From Pseudopithomyces maydicus (Eukaryota > Ascomycota > Dothideomycetes > Pleosporales > Didymosphaeriaceae), in NCBI GenBank assembly GCA_026873275.1, contig JANTUC010000005.1, positions 868,001 to 932,000 of the forward strand: 64,000 nt of DNA, in the 5' to 3' direction. Position numbers and translations under genes: made by a program. Each line of letters starts with the position of its first letter. Position 1 is the stretch's first letter. Positions 46,715 to 57,896 of this stretch are shown here, piece after piece. The notes under the pieces were generated by a model. It worked only from the letters and a program-made list of their open reading frames with translations, made no database searches and had not been told where the DNA came from.

Positions 46715-48669
46715 ATGTGGGCGAAGACGAAAACCAACAGCAAGGCCGGCTTTGACAAGGTATACGGCTGGGTAGACAAGCTGGGCCCGCCTGTCAACCG
46801 TCTGTCCAACAAACTTGGCTCCGAGGCCTTTTGGCCCACCACGCTCGACAAGGAGAGCGACAAGGCTGCGCGCATTCTGAAGAGTTTCTGCAGTAGGCTG
46901 ACACTTGCACGTCAAACACGAACATGGAGAGTTGACATATGACAGAGGATGGTTTCTACCAGGAAGAGCGGATATCCTCGACCGACGGTCCCAAGTCGAA
47001 GCAGAAAGTCTTGAAGAAGATACCCACAGAGGTAAGTGCCCAGCTCTGACGACCGTGGCGCATTTTGTGTCGCTCGATCCATTGGTAGGCGATCCAAGCT
47101 AATGGTCTGCGCAGGTGATCAAGAACGCGAAGGGTCTCGCCATCTTCACTACTATGCGGACAGGCCTTTGGTTCTCCGGCGCGGGCGGAAGCGGCATCCT
47201 CATCGGCCGCACCGAGGACGGAAGCTGGTCCCCCCTTCGGGTCTCATGTTGCATACTGCCGGCCTAGGATTCCTAGCCGGCATTGACATCTACGACTGTG
47301 TTATTGTCATCAACACCCAGCAGGCCCTCGACGCCTTTTCAAAGATTCGTTGCACACTCGGGGAGAGGTCAGCGCTGTCGCAGGACCTGTTGGCATAGGT
47401 GGCGTTTTGGAGACTGAAGTCCACAAACGGCAGGCCCCGGTATTTACATACATGAAAAGCAGAGGGCTTTATGCTGGCGTCCAGGTCGATGGGACCATAC
47501 TTATAGAGCGCACGGATGAAAATGAGCGTTTTTATGGCGAGCGGGTAGCTGTAAGGGACATCTTGAAAGGCAAGATTCGACATCCGCCGTACGAAATAAA
47601 GAGGTTGCTGGAGACCATAAAAGCTGCGCAAGGAGACACTGACTTCGACGAATCTATGATACCCATCGAGCCCCCTCCAGGTGATTACGAACTTGAGGCT
47701 CCCGTCGACAAGACTTTCGGCATTCCTGACAAAGAAGACCCGGACCCTTATGGAGTTCTTGCACTGCAGAATGCAGGTTTAGAGATTAAGGAGGCAGGCA
47801 CTCAGAAAAGACCCACCAGCGAACAATTCGAATTCAACCCCTCTCCGACCAGTCCCATTTACTCAACCTTTAGACGGAGTTTCGACCGTTCGAGCATCGA
47901 TGGACGAAGCATGAGTCGAAGAAGCTCATGGAGGACAAGCACAATCAGCAGCGTGTTGGAACCCCGAGCGTCATCAAGGATGGTTGATATGAGCACACAA
48001 ACTGACCTCGATGAACCGGATGCGATACACGTTCCCCCACAATTGCCACCGCGGTTACCACCTCGACATAACCGCACACCTAGCCCTACGTTAGCGGATA
48101 TACCTGAAACGAGGGCTGCTGAAGAGACACCAACAAAAGCAATAGAAGAGACACCAGTTCCGAGGAGCGAAGAAAAAGAAGAAAAGTATGCCAACACTGC
48201 CCCAGCAAGTACGGCACGTCTATCGAAAGCGTTTGATGACGTTGACATTGATGACGATGAGGAAGACGAAGAAGAGCCCGTTATCGAAGAGATTCACCAA
48301 GCCGCAGCTCCTCAGACCATAACTCGCGCCCGTATCGTGCAAGTCGCAAAACCCTTGCCACCAAAATTGCCACCGAGAAATCCTTTCCGCAGCCGTGCTT
48401 CTTATCAATCTACCACCACGAACGACGAAACAAACCGCGGTACCCTGACAGACGGTTCGTCTGTGAAGGATCAGAGCCCGCCTGCTACACCCTCGCTCAA
48501 GGATGGCTCCTCCGCTTCTTCGATTGATGATTTCGAGGGCCTTGAATACGTGGGTAAGGAGTTGAAACCACATGCTTCCCAAGAAACGCCAGCAATGCAC
48601 AGAGATGAGAAGGAAGTTCATCCTATTCCGGATTCCCCGATCAAATCCATTCCTGGGGGATTTGATTGA
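46715..48669 (+). CDS. SYLF (Ysc84-type) domain protein with proline-rich tail, two frameshifts
   Basis: Exons 46715-46892, 46946-47031, 47115-48669; about 606 residues once two one-base breaks are allowed for. The SYLF lipid-binding domain follows EVIKNAKGLAIFTTMRTGLW, SGAGGSGILIGR, then HTAGLGFLAGIDIYDCVIVI, SAVAGPVGIGGVLE and FTYMKSRGLYAGVQVDGTIL, ending ENERFYGERVAVRDIL. Ysc84 relatives bind phosphoinositides and actin at endocytic patches; unlike Ysc84 this protein has no SH3 domain but SH3-ligand-like PxxP runs (PPQLPPRLPPRHN, KPLPPKLPPRNPF). Frame breaks lie at the C run 47230-47235 (after EDGSWSP) and the G run 47360-47363 (after KIRCTLG). In both cases the protein resumes in the -1 frame in family-conserved sequence, so the underlying gene is probably intact. 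Confidence 0.85.
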
Positions 48670-49699
48670 AACGACGTAATTTATGGTCCAGTAAAATTTA
48701 GTTTGCAGGATACTGCCACCGCATCCTCAAGACTTCACCTATACATGCATGACTCCTTGCATGGGATTTTCAAGTATACTGCAAAGCGCTCTCGGAACTG
48801 TATCTTGAATTATAATTGTCTGATTGTATGGCGTTAGAGATTGATAAGTTAACTTTTCTGGTGTCTTTGAGGTTGATATCATGGGTATGTTGTTTGGATA
48901 GACGATTCACGAAGTTATGTATGTACTTGTTCGATTAGTGTAGCACCCTGTGCGTAAAGAAAGTAAAGTATTGTTTATTGCTCACCACCTCTGTCACTGT
49001 TCGTCTGTTATGGTTTGAGTCATGGACTTGGTTTGTACGAAGGAATTCTCTTTGTAACCGTTCAGGCGTTCTATGCATGTGGCCGCACCGTAATGTATCT
49101 GGTATTTCATATGTCCTTAGATAAGCTAGGTTGGAGTGATGTACTTCTCTCGTTCGTGTTTGGGGGATCTCGCATGGAAGTTACCATTGAGTATTGGGCT
49201 GCCCGTATCAAAACTCAATTAGCTACGAAGAAATAATCTAGCATATGGTGGGGACATTGGTATATATGTCAGTCGAATAATCCCAATCGACCCAGTGATA
49301 TGATTTAGGTTGCCTTAATTGTCGTAAGCACGTAAGCATAAGAATGAAGCAGCTACTTGTTCGATTCAGCGGATCTGACGGGACCCCACCTGGTGCCATC
49401 TGCAACAGGGGCGCCTGCACCTAGGCGGGCGCCCGGAGCTAACATCACGTGATGCAACGGTGCCCGGGCTAGCGCGGGTGCACGCGCTCCCGCGTTGTTT
49501 AACTGCGCGAAGTTTACAATCGATGCGTCCATTGTCTGCGCGTGCCCCTCGCCTCAACTCTTCTTCGTCATACGCTTCCCTCCCCAGCTCGATGGGCTTG
49601 CGCGCGCTTTAATTGTACCACAAAACCTCCTTCCAAATCATTCACACACACACCTCGACTGCATTCTTGAGCGCATAGCTCATTTCGTGCCTCTCCACC
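48670..49699. other. Intergenic region before NUP85
   Basis: 1.03 kb. A+T-rich 3' flank of the SYLF gene, then a G+C-rich promoter segment near 49380-49500 and a pyrimidine/ACACAC leader before the NUP85 start. No gene visible. Confidence 0.5.
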
Positions 49700-52600
49700 A
49701 TGTTCCGCGTACCAGACTCGGACGATTCAATGGCGCCCTCTACACCTGACCGTAACCGTTATAGTTTTGCCGGACCATCGACCACACCAGCAGGGCCTCC
49801 GCCGCACCTATCATTTGCGGGAGTCTCTTCTACACCGGCTGGTGCTCCTCCAGCAAGCGGCTTGTTCGGTGGTGCGAAGCCCAACTTTGCCCCCAAGCCC
49901 TACAACTTTGATAACTCGCTATTCGGCAGCTCTCCACCCAAACATCATATACTTGAAGGCAATGGATTGGGCCATCTTAGGACATCGTCGGATGGCCGCC
50001 CTGGTTCACAGCGTGGACGGGTTGCCAGTGCTGGCTTTGGTCGGTTTCCACAAAACACAACGACCGCGAAAACCACCAATCAGCAATACTACCGAGGCAT
50101 GAACGAGGAGGATGCTGAAGGCGAGGAAGACGAAGATATGGACGATTCGGCCTACAACGAGCGACCGATAACGCAGCGTCCTACGGCCATGCGAAATAGC
50201 CTCTCTCAGTCACTTGCCTCGCAGTACAGCATAGACGAATATCGCTCCACTCAAATGAGAGTTCGCAGTGGCGCAAAGCAACAACAATACGACTTGTTGG
50301 CTTTGGCTAAAGGTTTGGCGCCAACTACCAGTCGCGCGACCATCCGCGAATCAGGCGATATTGTTCTAGAGACGGAGCGTATACTAGAGAACCTCCATGC
50401 CCTCAGAATTGATGCGCTCAAGCCAATTAATGATGCGCTGGGTGACGCTGCCCAAGACTTGCTAACACTCTGGCGTACATCGCCCTCCCACAATCTTTCT
50501 AATGCATCCACATTAGCAGCGCTACTGCTCGGCATACACCATCCCAATCGTAACGCTGCCGAATTGCGCGATCCGTCAATGTCACGGTCTCTCATACAGC
50601 CTGGCTCGGGGCCATCGACATTCATACCGAAAGTGCTTCTCGACTGGATCAACACGGAACGTCCTGCAGACGATGAGTTCAGCGATATATTGGCAATGGC
50701 TGGTGGATATTCCAAAGATACTTCTTTTTGGGATATGGTGCTAATTAGTGCTATGCGTGGTCAATTTGCCACGACCATGAAACTACTCAGTGGAGCCAAT
50801 TTCGCAGTTGCGCGCACAGCAGAAGAGGATGAGGGCGAGGGTGTATCCGGGTATCAAGGCCCTAAACTTCAATATGCCACACATGCCGCGGAAGAGGCGC
50901 TCATCCTCCTGCGCCAATGCCCAGGTCTCCACAATGACTGGAACATTACCGGGCATGACTGGAGTATCTTTAGACAACGGGCGTACCAGGCGAAGCTCGA
51001 TCTGCAAGACTTCGCCGAAGGCGAGAGCCAAAACAGATTTTCCGTGTCTCAATCTTTCGGTGGATCTCATTTCGGCCTCTCTCAGTCATATGCGAACTTT
51101 AGCCTGAGTACTCACAGTCGGAAGGTAGAATGTAAAGTCCCATGGTCGATATACGAGTCACTGCTGAAGCTCTATGACATTCTATTGGGCGATGAAGAGG
51201 AACTACTAACTTGGTCGGAGACCTGGATCGAGGCCGCCGTCTTCATGACAATTTGGTGGAATGGTGAAGAAGATGATTCTGATCAGGAAAGTCTCGCAGC
51301 CAGTCGTCGATCTCTTGGTCGAGCGCATCGCTCACGAACCACGGATGTTAGAGCATATTCAAGACGCTTGGCTGCCACTCTAGCCACTACCCTCGAATCT
51401 GACGAAGAAGTGTTCTCACTCAAGACAAGCGATCCTCTCGAAGTCGGAATTGCCTGTATCATGGATGATAATGTTGAGGGCGCTCTTCATATATTGCGCA
51501 GCTTTTCGCTACTAGCAGCATCCGCGGTGGCAGAGGTGGCTAGCGCGGGCGAGTGGTTCAAGCGTGATGGTGTCTTTGGTGAATTGGACCAAAGTGACCT
51601 TCTGCTTCTTAGTTACAATCAACCAAGCCGAACTAGCCTCTCTAAGGATGATCTTCTGGTTTCTTACGCTGAGCAACTTTCATCCACGGAACAATTTGCT
51701 CGTCAGGATGGAAGCACTTCGCGCGTGGGCTGGGAGCTGGCGATAGAAGTATTAGGTCGATTAGACGACACGGCGCTTGCGAACCAACGAATACAACGCA
51801 TATTGGATGAGCTCCCCTAACATCCGCAGATCAGGCGGACAGGGTCATCCAACTGTGCCATACTTTGGGCATGTCGGATCAGGCTCTAGGTATCGCATTG
51901 GTAAGTACACATTTTATCACAAGCGTGATATGTATGCTTTTGAATACAGGTTGTGCATGCTTTGAAAACGGGCTGAATATCTCAATACATTGCTGACAAT
52001 ATCCAGAAATTTGCCGAACACCTTCATGCCTCAACAGAGAACTATGGCGATGCCATATTATATTATTCTCGAGCCCATGCAGCGACTAAGATACAAGAAG
52101 TCTTACGTGCCCTTGTCGCCCATTGTTTAATCAAGTCCGTCGCTTACCCTCCCGTGTCTGGGCTCGATTCTTCGCTCGAAAAGCTAGTCACATCACCGAA
52201 GAAGACTCTCACTGAACTTGCGTTGCTGGATGCAAAGGCTGCCGAGCTACTTTCAAAAGAACTGAGTGGATATGCCACGCTTCGTAAATTTTACAACCTG
52301 CGAGATGAAGAATTACTATTGAATGAGGGAGAAGAACCAGAGCATAGGCCTTTCGCACGGAAACGAAGAGCCGCGGATGCACTCATAATCATCATCTCCA
52401 GTGCAGCTTCCAGTATACGAGGAGGCTTATATGATCCCGAAGTAGAGACAGTGGTGCCAGTGGATGTATTGTTGCCTCTACTTGGAGAGGCTCTTGTTTT
52501 TGTCAATCGTATGTGTCATGACATTCCAACGACGAGAATTTCCATTGACGATAAAGTAGAGCCGAAACGAACACTCACCCTTCGACATCTTTATGACCTG

Positions 52601-52978
52601 CTTGCTGCCGTGGAAGACCTTTCCACTGCGCCTGGCATGATACAGATGCAATGCGAAGAAGCGCTCCGTACCACGCTTGCTGCTGCTCATGGAAATAGTT
52701 CTCCCTCATCACTTCTCAAGTCAACTTCAAATCTCACTACTACTTCATCACAATACTCTCTGATCGGCAGTGTAGATCTGGGTTCAATGGAGGGTGTGAG
52801 TACAGAGAGCTCCACTGTCCTTGTCAAGGGTGGTGGCGTAGACGATGTTAAAAGAGCGTGGGATTGGCGTAAAGGTTTTCCTCGGGGAGCAAAAGGAGAA
52901 GACGTTATTCGAATCCTGAGACTGGGAATCGCCAAAGAGTTAGGGCGAGCTTTTGCAGAGGGCGAGGTAACACCCTAA
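49700..52978 (+). CDS. NUP85: Nucleoporin Nup85 (Y-complex scaffold), one-base frameshift
   Basis: Structural subunit of the Nup84/Nup107 Y-complex of the nuclear pore. Exons 49700-51900 and 52007-52978; about 1057 residues with one base restored. A disordered N-terminus with FG-like GLFGGAKPNF and LFGSSPP and an acidic patch precedes an alpha-solenoid: ATHAAEEALILLRQCPGLHN, VPWSIYESLLKLYDILLGDE, EVGIACIMDDNVEGALHILR. The conserved crown region follows the intron (KFAEHLHASTENYGDAILYY, ALVAHCLIKS, LSGYATLRKFYNLRDEE). The frame ends prematurely at a run of four C (51814-51817) in DELP; the continuation LTSADQADRVIQLCHTLGMS is in the -1 frame and directly meets the GTAAGT donor at 51901. Start ATG is in CCACCATG context. 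Confidence 0.85.
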
Positions 52979-53534
52979 AAAGCGGTCGCGTTCAAAAGAA
53001 TGATGTTGATCGCGATGAGATACCACTGTACGATAGCTTCGGCAACGAGACGGGACAGAGACTTGCATGCAAAAGTCTTGATATAGGAATTTGCGGCTCG
53101 AGCCCACCTTTACCACCCCTATTTGGAGCGTAGTTTCTTTATGAGACTACAATGTAGTATGGACTACGTAATTTGTCTTATGAATGCCCATTCTGACATC
53201 ACCTTTGTGTAATTTTACGTTGAATGTTTTGTTGTAGCATCTGTAGACTTCACCGAGGAGACAATTATCGGAGCTATGTCAGCCAAGACGGAAATAACAC
53301 CCCCTCACGCATCCTTCGAACACTGTACCTCGGCCCACCCTAAGTCTTACCTCTCCGCACCTATGGTATACTATCGGGATTTTCTAACCTCCTTTGATTA
53401 CTATACTATGCTGGCTTCCAGCATTTGTTCCAGTACTTAAGCTTTCTATAGACTACGATTTTGGGCATTCGAGGTGCTATCTTCCACCTGAACAGTGATA
53501 TTACCATAGTTAGTACCCATAACAAAGCTCTGCG
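52979..53534. other. Intergenic region NUP85 / enoyl-CoA hydratase
   Basis: 556 bp, A+T-rich. It holds the 3' flank of NUP85 and the promoter of the next gene. A 142-codon minus-strand frame (53406-53834) overlaps the hydratase exon and is a shadow. Confidence 0.55.
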
Positions 53535-54613
53535 ATGCCTCAACCACGCGACGTTCCAACCCTTCCCAAAAGTTATAATGATATAGAATGGAAAGAAATC
53601 AAGACGCAACACTGGGAAGAAGACCCACGAGTCATCATCTTGACATTGTGGAGGCCGAAGAATCACAATGCGTTCACAACTACAATGATGCTCGAACTCG
53701 AATCTGCCTACACCATGTTCGATGCAGATGATAGAGTGAAATGTATAGTGTTTACGGCGACAGGAAAGATTTTCTGCGCAGGCGCAGACCTGGAGTTGGG
53801 CTTCGTCGGGGGTCGCGAGCCCATCAACGAGCATAGAGATGGGTACGTTCGTCTTTGACCTTCTCCTTGCCTCTTTTCATCCCCATCGTGTGATTGCGAA
53901 GAACAAGTCGGTGACGCATAGCTGATAGTGAGAAACTAGAGGCGGCAGAGTCGTACTTGCCATTCACCGCTGCCGTAAGCCTACTATCGGCGCACTGAAC
54001 GGCAGCGCAGTTGGTGTAGGCATAACCGTGACCTTACCGATGAACATCCGCATTGCCCCGCGTTCAGCTAAGATAGGCTTCGTCTTCGCGAGACGCGGAC
54101 TGGTCATGGAGGCGTGCTCCAGCTTCTTCCTCCCTCGTCTAATCGGGCATTCTCGCGCGATGGCTGCGGTGACAACAGGGTCGACTTACCTTGCTAGCGA
54201 CCCAATATGGTCCGGACTATTCACACATTTAGTGGATAACCCGGAGGACGTGCTGAGAAAGGCGCTAGAGGTGGCAGAAGATGTGGTCAAGAACACGAGT
54301 GTGGTCAGTACCTACTTGATGAAGGAAATGATGTATCGTGATGCTGGAAGCGCAGAAGGGCAGCATCTACTTGATTCAAGGATACTATATGAGTTGTTTA
54401 CTTCAGCGTAAGCATTTGCGACCAAAACTCTAGAAAATCTTGTATTAATTGATTGCCAGGGACAACAAAGAAGGGGTGCAAAGTTTCATGCAGAAGCGGC
54501 CTGCACAGTTCATGGGAACAATGAATAATACAAGTGTGTCAGCGTATCCTTGGTGGGCTCCGATAGAGGTGGCAGGACGTGGGAAGGTTGGAGAGGTCAA
54601 GGCCAAGCTATAG
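53535..54613 (+). CDS. Peroxisomal enoyl-CoA hydratase/isomerase family protein
   Basis: Crotonase-fold enzyme, probably of fatty-acid beta-oxidation. Exons 53535-53842, 53940-54407, 54460-54613, 309 residues. The CoA-binding/oxyanion segment FTATGKIFCAGADLELGF and the second oxyanion strand PTIGALNGSAVGVGITVTLP are intact. The helix with the likely catalytic Glu reads FVFARRGLVMEACSSFFLPR. The protein ends in Ala-Lys-Leu, a good type-1 peroxisomal targeting signal. The last intron replaces a premature stop by DNKEGVQSFMQKRPAQF, a typical crotonase C-terminal helix. Whether it acts as hydratase or isomerase cannot be told from this reading. Confidence 0.9.
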
Positions 54614-54897
54614 ACGAGTAGACAATACAACATCTGTGATTGATGGTGATATTTCAGAGGCTGAAGCTTTTGATTCATGCTGATCACCTATACTCATGTA
54701 TGTGACCTCATAACTCGTATCCCACACGTTGACACCATCCTGAACATGACCGATAGTCCTCACATACACGAGGCGAGATGATGGTATCAGGGATTTTGAT
54801 TCGTTCCTAGTGTACTTCATTTTTGAAGCCATGCATGAAAGCCCGAGAAAGCCAGATCAACCCTGCCAGCCAGACCCCACTCCAGGAAAGAAGACGC

Positions 54898-55872
54898 TTA
54901 GAAGAAAGTTGAAGGCCTGGTGGCAGAGAAGATCTTGCCCTTGCTGGAAGCCTTGTTGACACGGTGGGGGAGAGGGAACTTGAGGTTCTTGACCAGGAGC
55001 TGCTTGATGTACGGGCGGCGGATGTCGGTGGACTTCTCGACCTCGACAACCTTGAGGATCTGGAACAAAGGTTAATTTCATGACTTGGAAAAAAGACATG
55101 CAAGACGTACGTGGATCTGTCTGAAGCGGGATCGGTGGCGGGCAGCCATGTCCTGGTAGAGGGCATCGACGGCGTCCGTCCGGGACATCTCGCGGTACTC
55201 CTTGTACATGTTGTGGGTGCCGGAACGCGAGTCGTAACGGATCCAGATACCGAAGTTCTTGACCTTCTGGGGGCGCTTCTCGTGGATCTGAGCGAATCAG
55301 CAATGCGCTTCGAAACTTTGCTCGACTGTGTAATTACCTGGTTCACAGACACGATCTCACCGTTGGCCTTCTTGATCTTGCGGAGCTTGCCAAGGAAGTA
55401 CCAGAATCGCGACTTGGCGACAACCTCGTTAGGCGCAAAGATGCGCATGCGGAAGAGCTTCGGGGTCGGGTTGGCCTCGCTGGGCAGGTGGCGCCCGATG
55501 ATCTGGTATTCCTGAAGGCGACCTACGACCGTTAGCATGGTGTAAGCAGGGTCAAAATCCGGAAGCCAGAAATTGCAGTCCAAAACTCTGAGCAGATATG
55601 CGCTTGGTGTTCGTATTGGGGAGCCGTGTGGTCGGGTTGTAGAATTTTGAGAGCCAGTGTCCGAACACTCGTGCTTGCCTTCAATACTCCAGCAAGATCC
55701 TGCACTCCAAAGCCCCGACTCCTCCTCTTGTAGTGCTCAATCGGAATTTCAAGTGAATTGGGGAGTATTTCCGCGGTTGGTGGTAGGAGCGAGGGAAGGG
55801 TGGGCGCATCTCCACGCGAGCTGGACTGCAATTGCCGGAACGTGGTAATAGGAGAGAAGTGTGCTTACCCAT
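54898..55872 (-). CDS. RPL20: 60S ribosomal protein L20 (eL20, L18a family)
   Basis: Four exons: 55872-55869, 55522-55338, 55287-55111, 55059-54898, giving 175 residues, the usual size. The first coding exon has only four bases (ATGG), joined across a 346-nt intron to GRLQEYQIIGRHLP. Further landmarks are RFWYFLGKLRKIKK, VKNFGIWIRYDSRSGTHNMY, DMAARHRSRFRQIH, and VKNLKFPLPHR ending STFF. A long first intron directly after the start codon is common in fungal ribosomal-protein genes. I searched that intron for snoRNA C/D boxes (RTGATGA, CTGA) on the sense strand and saw no convincing pair. Expected to be highly expressed and growth-regulated. Confidence 0.93.
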
Positions 55873-56269
55873 CTGTATGTCTGTTAGCCGTTGCAACGGG
55901 TTTGGGAGGACAAAGGGCGCAGCGTACCTTGATGCTGTGATGTGGTGGTTAGTACCGGTGTTGTCGAAGAAGTCAAAGTCGGATGGCCTCTCAAAATGAT
56001 GTGTGTGCGCTTGCCGAACTGGGCGAGCTTAGCGCAGTGTTGCTGTGGCTCCGCCAAGCGTCAACCGCCACTCGCGCACAGCCACTAGCTAGCCTTTAGG
56101 CACTAGCCACTATGCACCTCGGAAGCTCCCCTCCAAACATTGAGTTGCGGAGCCCATCTAGAGTCGTCGCATGATGATGCGGGCCGCCTAAATCGCCGAC
56201 TGACCAACTGACTGACTGCATGCGGCTCGGAGCATCATCTCTCTGAAGAACCACCCTGCCGCACCCATA
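55873..56269. promoter_or_regulatory. Divergent promoter RPL20 / CSN12-like
   Basis: 397 bp between divergent start codons. CT-rich and TAGCCACT-type repeats near 56085-56115. No TATA box seen. Confidence 0.5.
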
Positions 56270-57896
56270 ATGTCAATCGACGCAGCCCTCTCAGGCTTTC
56301 AGCAGGCCTACTACCAGCGCAGCGCCTTCCATGTCGCCCAATTCCTCAAGACCGAGCCTGTCGATCGCCTGTACGATTTTTGGCGCGCCACCAACGAATC
56401 TAGGGTCGAGCATGATATCCGGAATGCTCTCGCATACATGTTGAGCGGCGTGGAGCGCGGCGAAGTGAAGAGCTGGCTCGAAGTGCTTGTGAAGTTCTGG
56501 CGCGCTTCGGACAAGGTCATCAAGGCAGACCAGGCACAGAACCAGAGCAGACTTTCCGACCAGCAGTCGGTCGCCGTGTACGATGCATGGAAGGACCTTG
56601 TGTCTGTCTTCCAGCGGGACATTGGCAATGGAACCCTGCCGCACTGGGCCGTCTTCACCTTGTCCTTCGTTGCCAACGATCTGAGGAAATTTGCCATTGA
56701 AGCAGATACCCAACTAGCAAAGGCCAAACCGGTTACCTTCAGCGCAGGCTTCTCTGACGATATCGTGGCTACTACCCCTAAGAACCAGAAGCTCGAAGAA
56801 GCTGCGCGAGTTTTCAGTCGCATCTTTGCCCTGTGCATGAGCGACAGGTGCGAGTCTTCGCTGTGTTCTGATGCTCCAGCTGACCCGTCCAGAAATCCCA
56901 ACATGCACGAGTCGCGCAAGTGGGCTGTATATACAATAGCAAACTTGCAGTTCAAAACGTACTTCAAGTTGAAGACTATTACGCTTTGCAAAAATCTCAT
57001 CAAGTCCATCGGCGCACAAGCAGACATGCCTAAATGGGATCAGTACCCGAAAGCACACCGTGTTACTTACATGTATTACTGTGGTGTCATAGCCTTTTTG
57101 CAGGAGGATTACACGAGGGTATGTTTATCAGCAGTCATTCAATATTCTGTCCATTTACTGACGCCCTCTAGGCGGAGATGTGCCTGGTAAACGCATGGTC
57201 TACTTGTCACAAGAATAGCACCAAGAACAGAGAGCTTATTCTGACGTATCTGATTCCTTGCCGTCTCATTACAAAAAGCCAAATTCCGTCTGCCCAGGTC
57301 CTGCAAGAATTTCCCCACCTGCGGGCCTTGTTCGGCGACCTGGTTCGCTCCATCAAGCAAGGCGACCTGGCAGGATTTGACAAGGCTTTTGCTGAAGGCG
57401 AACCTGAATTTGTGCGGCGGCGCGTCTTTCTTACCCTTGAGAGAAGCCGTGATATTGCACTACGGAATCTTTTACGCAAGGTCTTTCTCGCTGGAGGTTA
57501 CGAAGACCTCAAGGAGGGCCAATCCGAAAAGGACAGGATTAGGAAAACCAGGATCCCACTGTCACACTTCGTTGCAGCACTGAGGATGGGATCTGGTGGT
57601 GGCCAGATCGTCGATGATGAGGAGGTGGAGTGCTTGTTGGCGAACATGATCTACAAGGTACGTATACGAAATACCCCATTTGCTTATCACGAACACTACG
57701 TTGCCCAAAATCTGCACCTAACCCTGGCCCCAACACTTTCATCTGTTGAATCGTCTGCTTGGATCCCCCTCATCTCACAAACTTCTATTAGTACACTGCT
57801 GACGATTCACAGGGTCTCATGAAAGGCTACATATCGCGGGAGCATGCAATGGTTGTGTTGAACAAGAAGGGCGCGTTCCCGGGAACTGGTGTCTAA
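56270..57896 (+). CDS. PCI-domain protein, CSN12 / Thp1 family
   Basis: Exons 56270-57118, 57172-57657, 57813-57896, 472 residues. The TPR-like N-terminal half includes FLKTEPVDRLYDFWRATNESR and VLVKFWRASDKVIKADQ. The central part reads KWAVYTIANLQFKTYFKLKT and LCKNLIKSI. The PCI domain (from about 283) has NRELILTYLIPCRLITKSQIP, DLVRSIKQGDLAGFDKAF, LRNLLRKVFLAGG, and the winged-helix end LLANMIYKGLMKGYISREHAMVVLNK. Yeast Csn12 associates with Thp3 in transcription-coupled splicing and with the CSN complex. The final exon encodes only 27 residues but completes the winged helix, which confirms the 155-nt last intron. Confidence 0.9.

Noticed and set aside
9916..51817. Programmed ribosomal frameshifting as the cause of the seven breaks
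   Set aside because: The local codons do not share one slippery heptamer, the genes are unrelated and the only common point is a G/C run; sequencing error is simpler.
55523..55868. snoRNA inside the RPL20 first intron
   Set aside because: No paired C (RTGATGA) and D (CTGA) boxes with flanking complementarity were found by eye.
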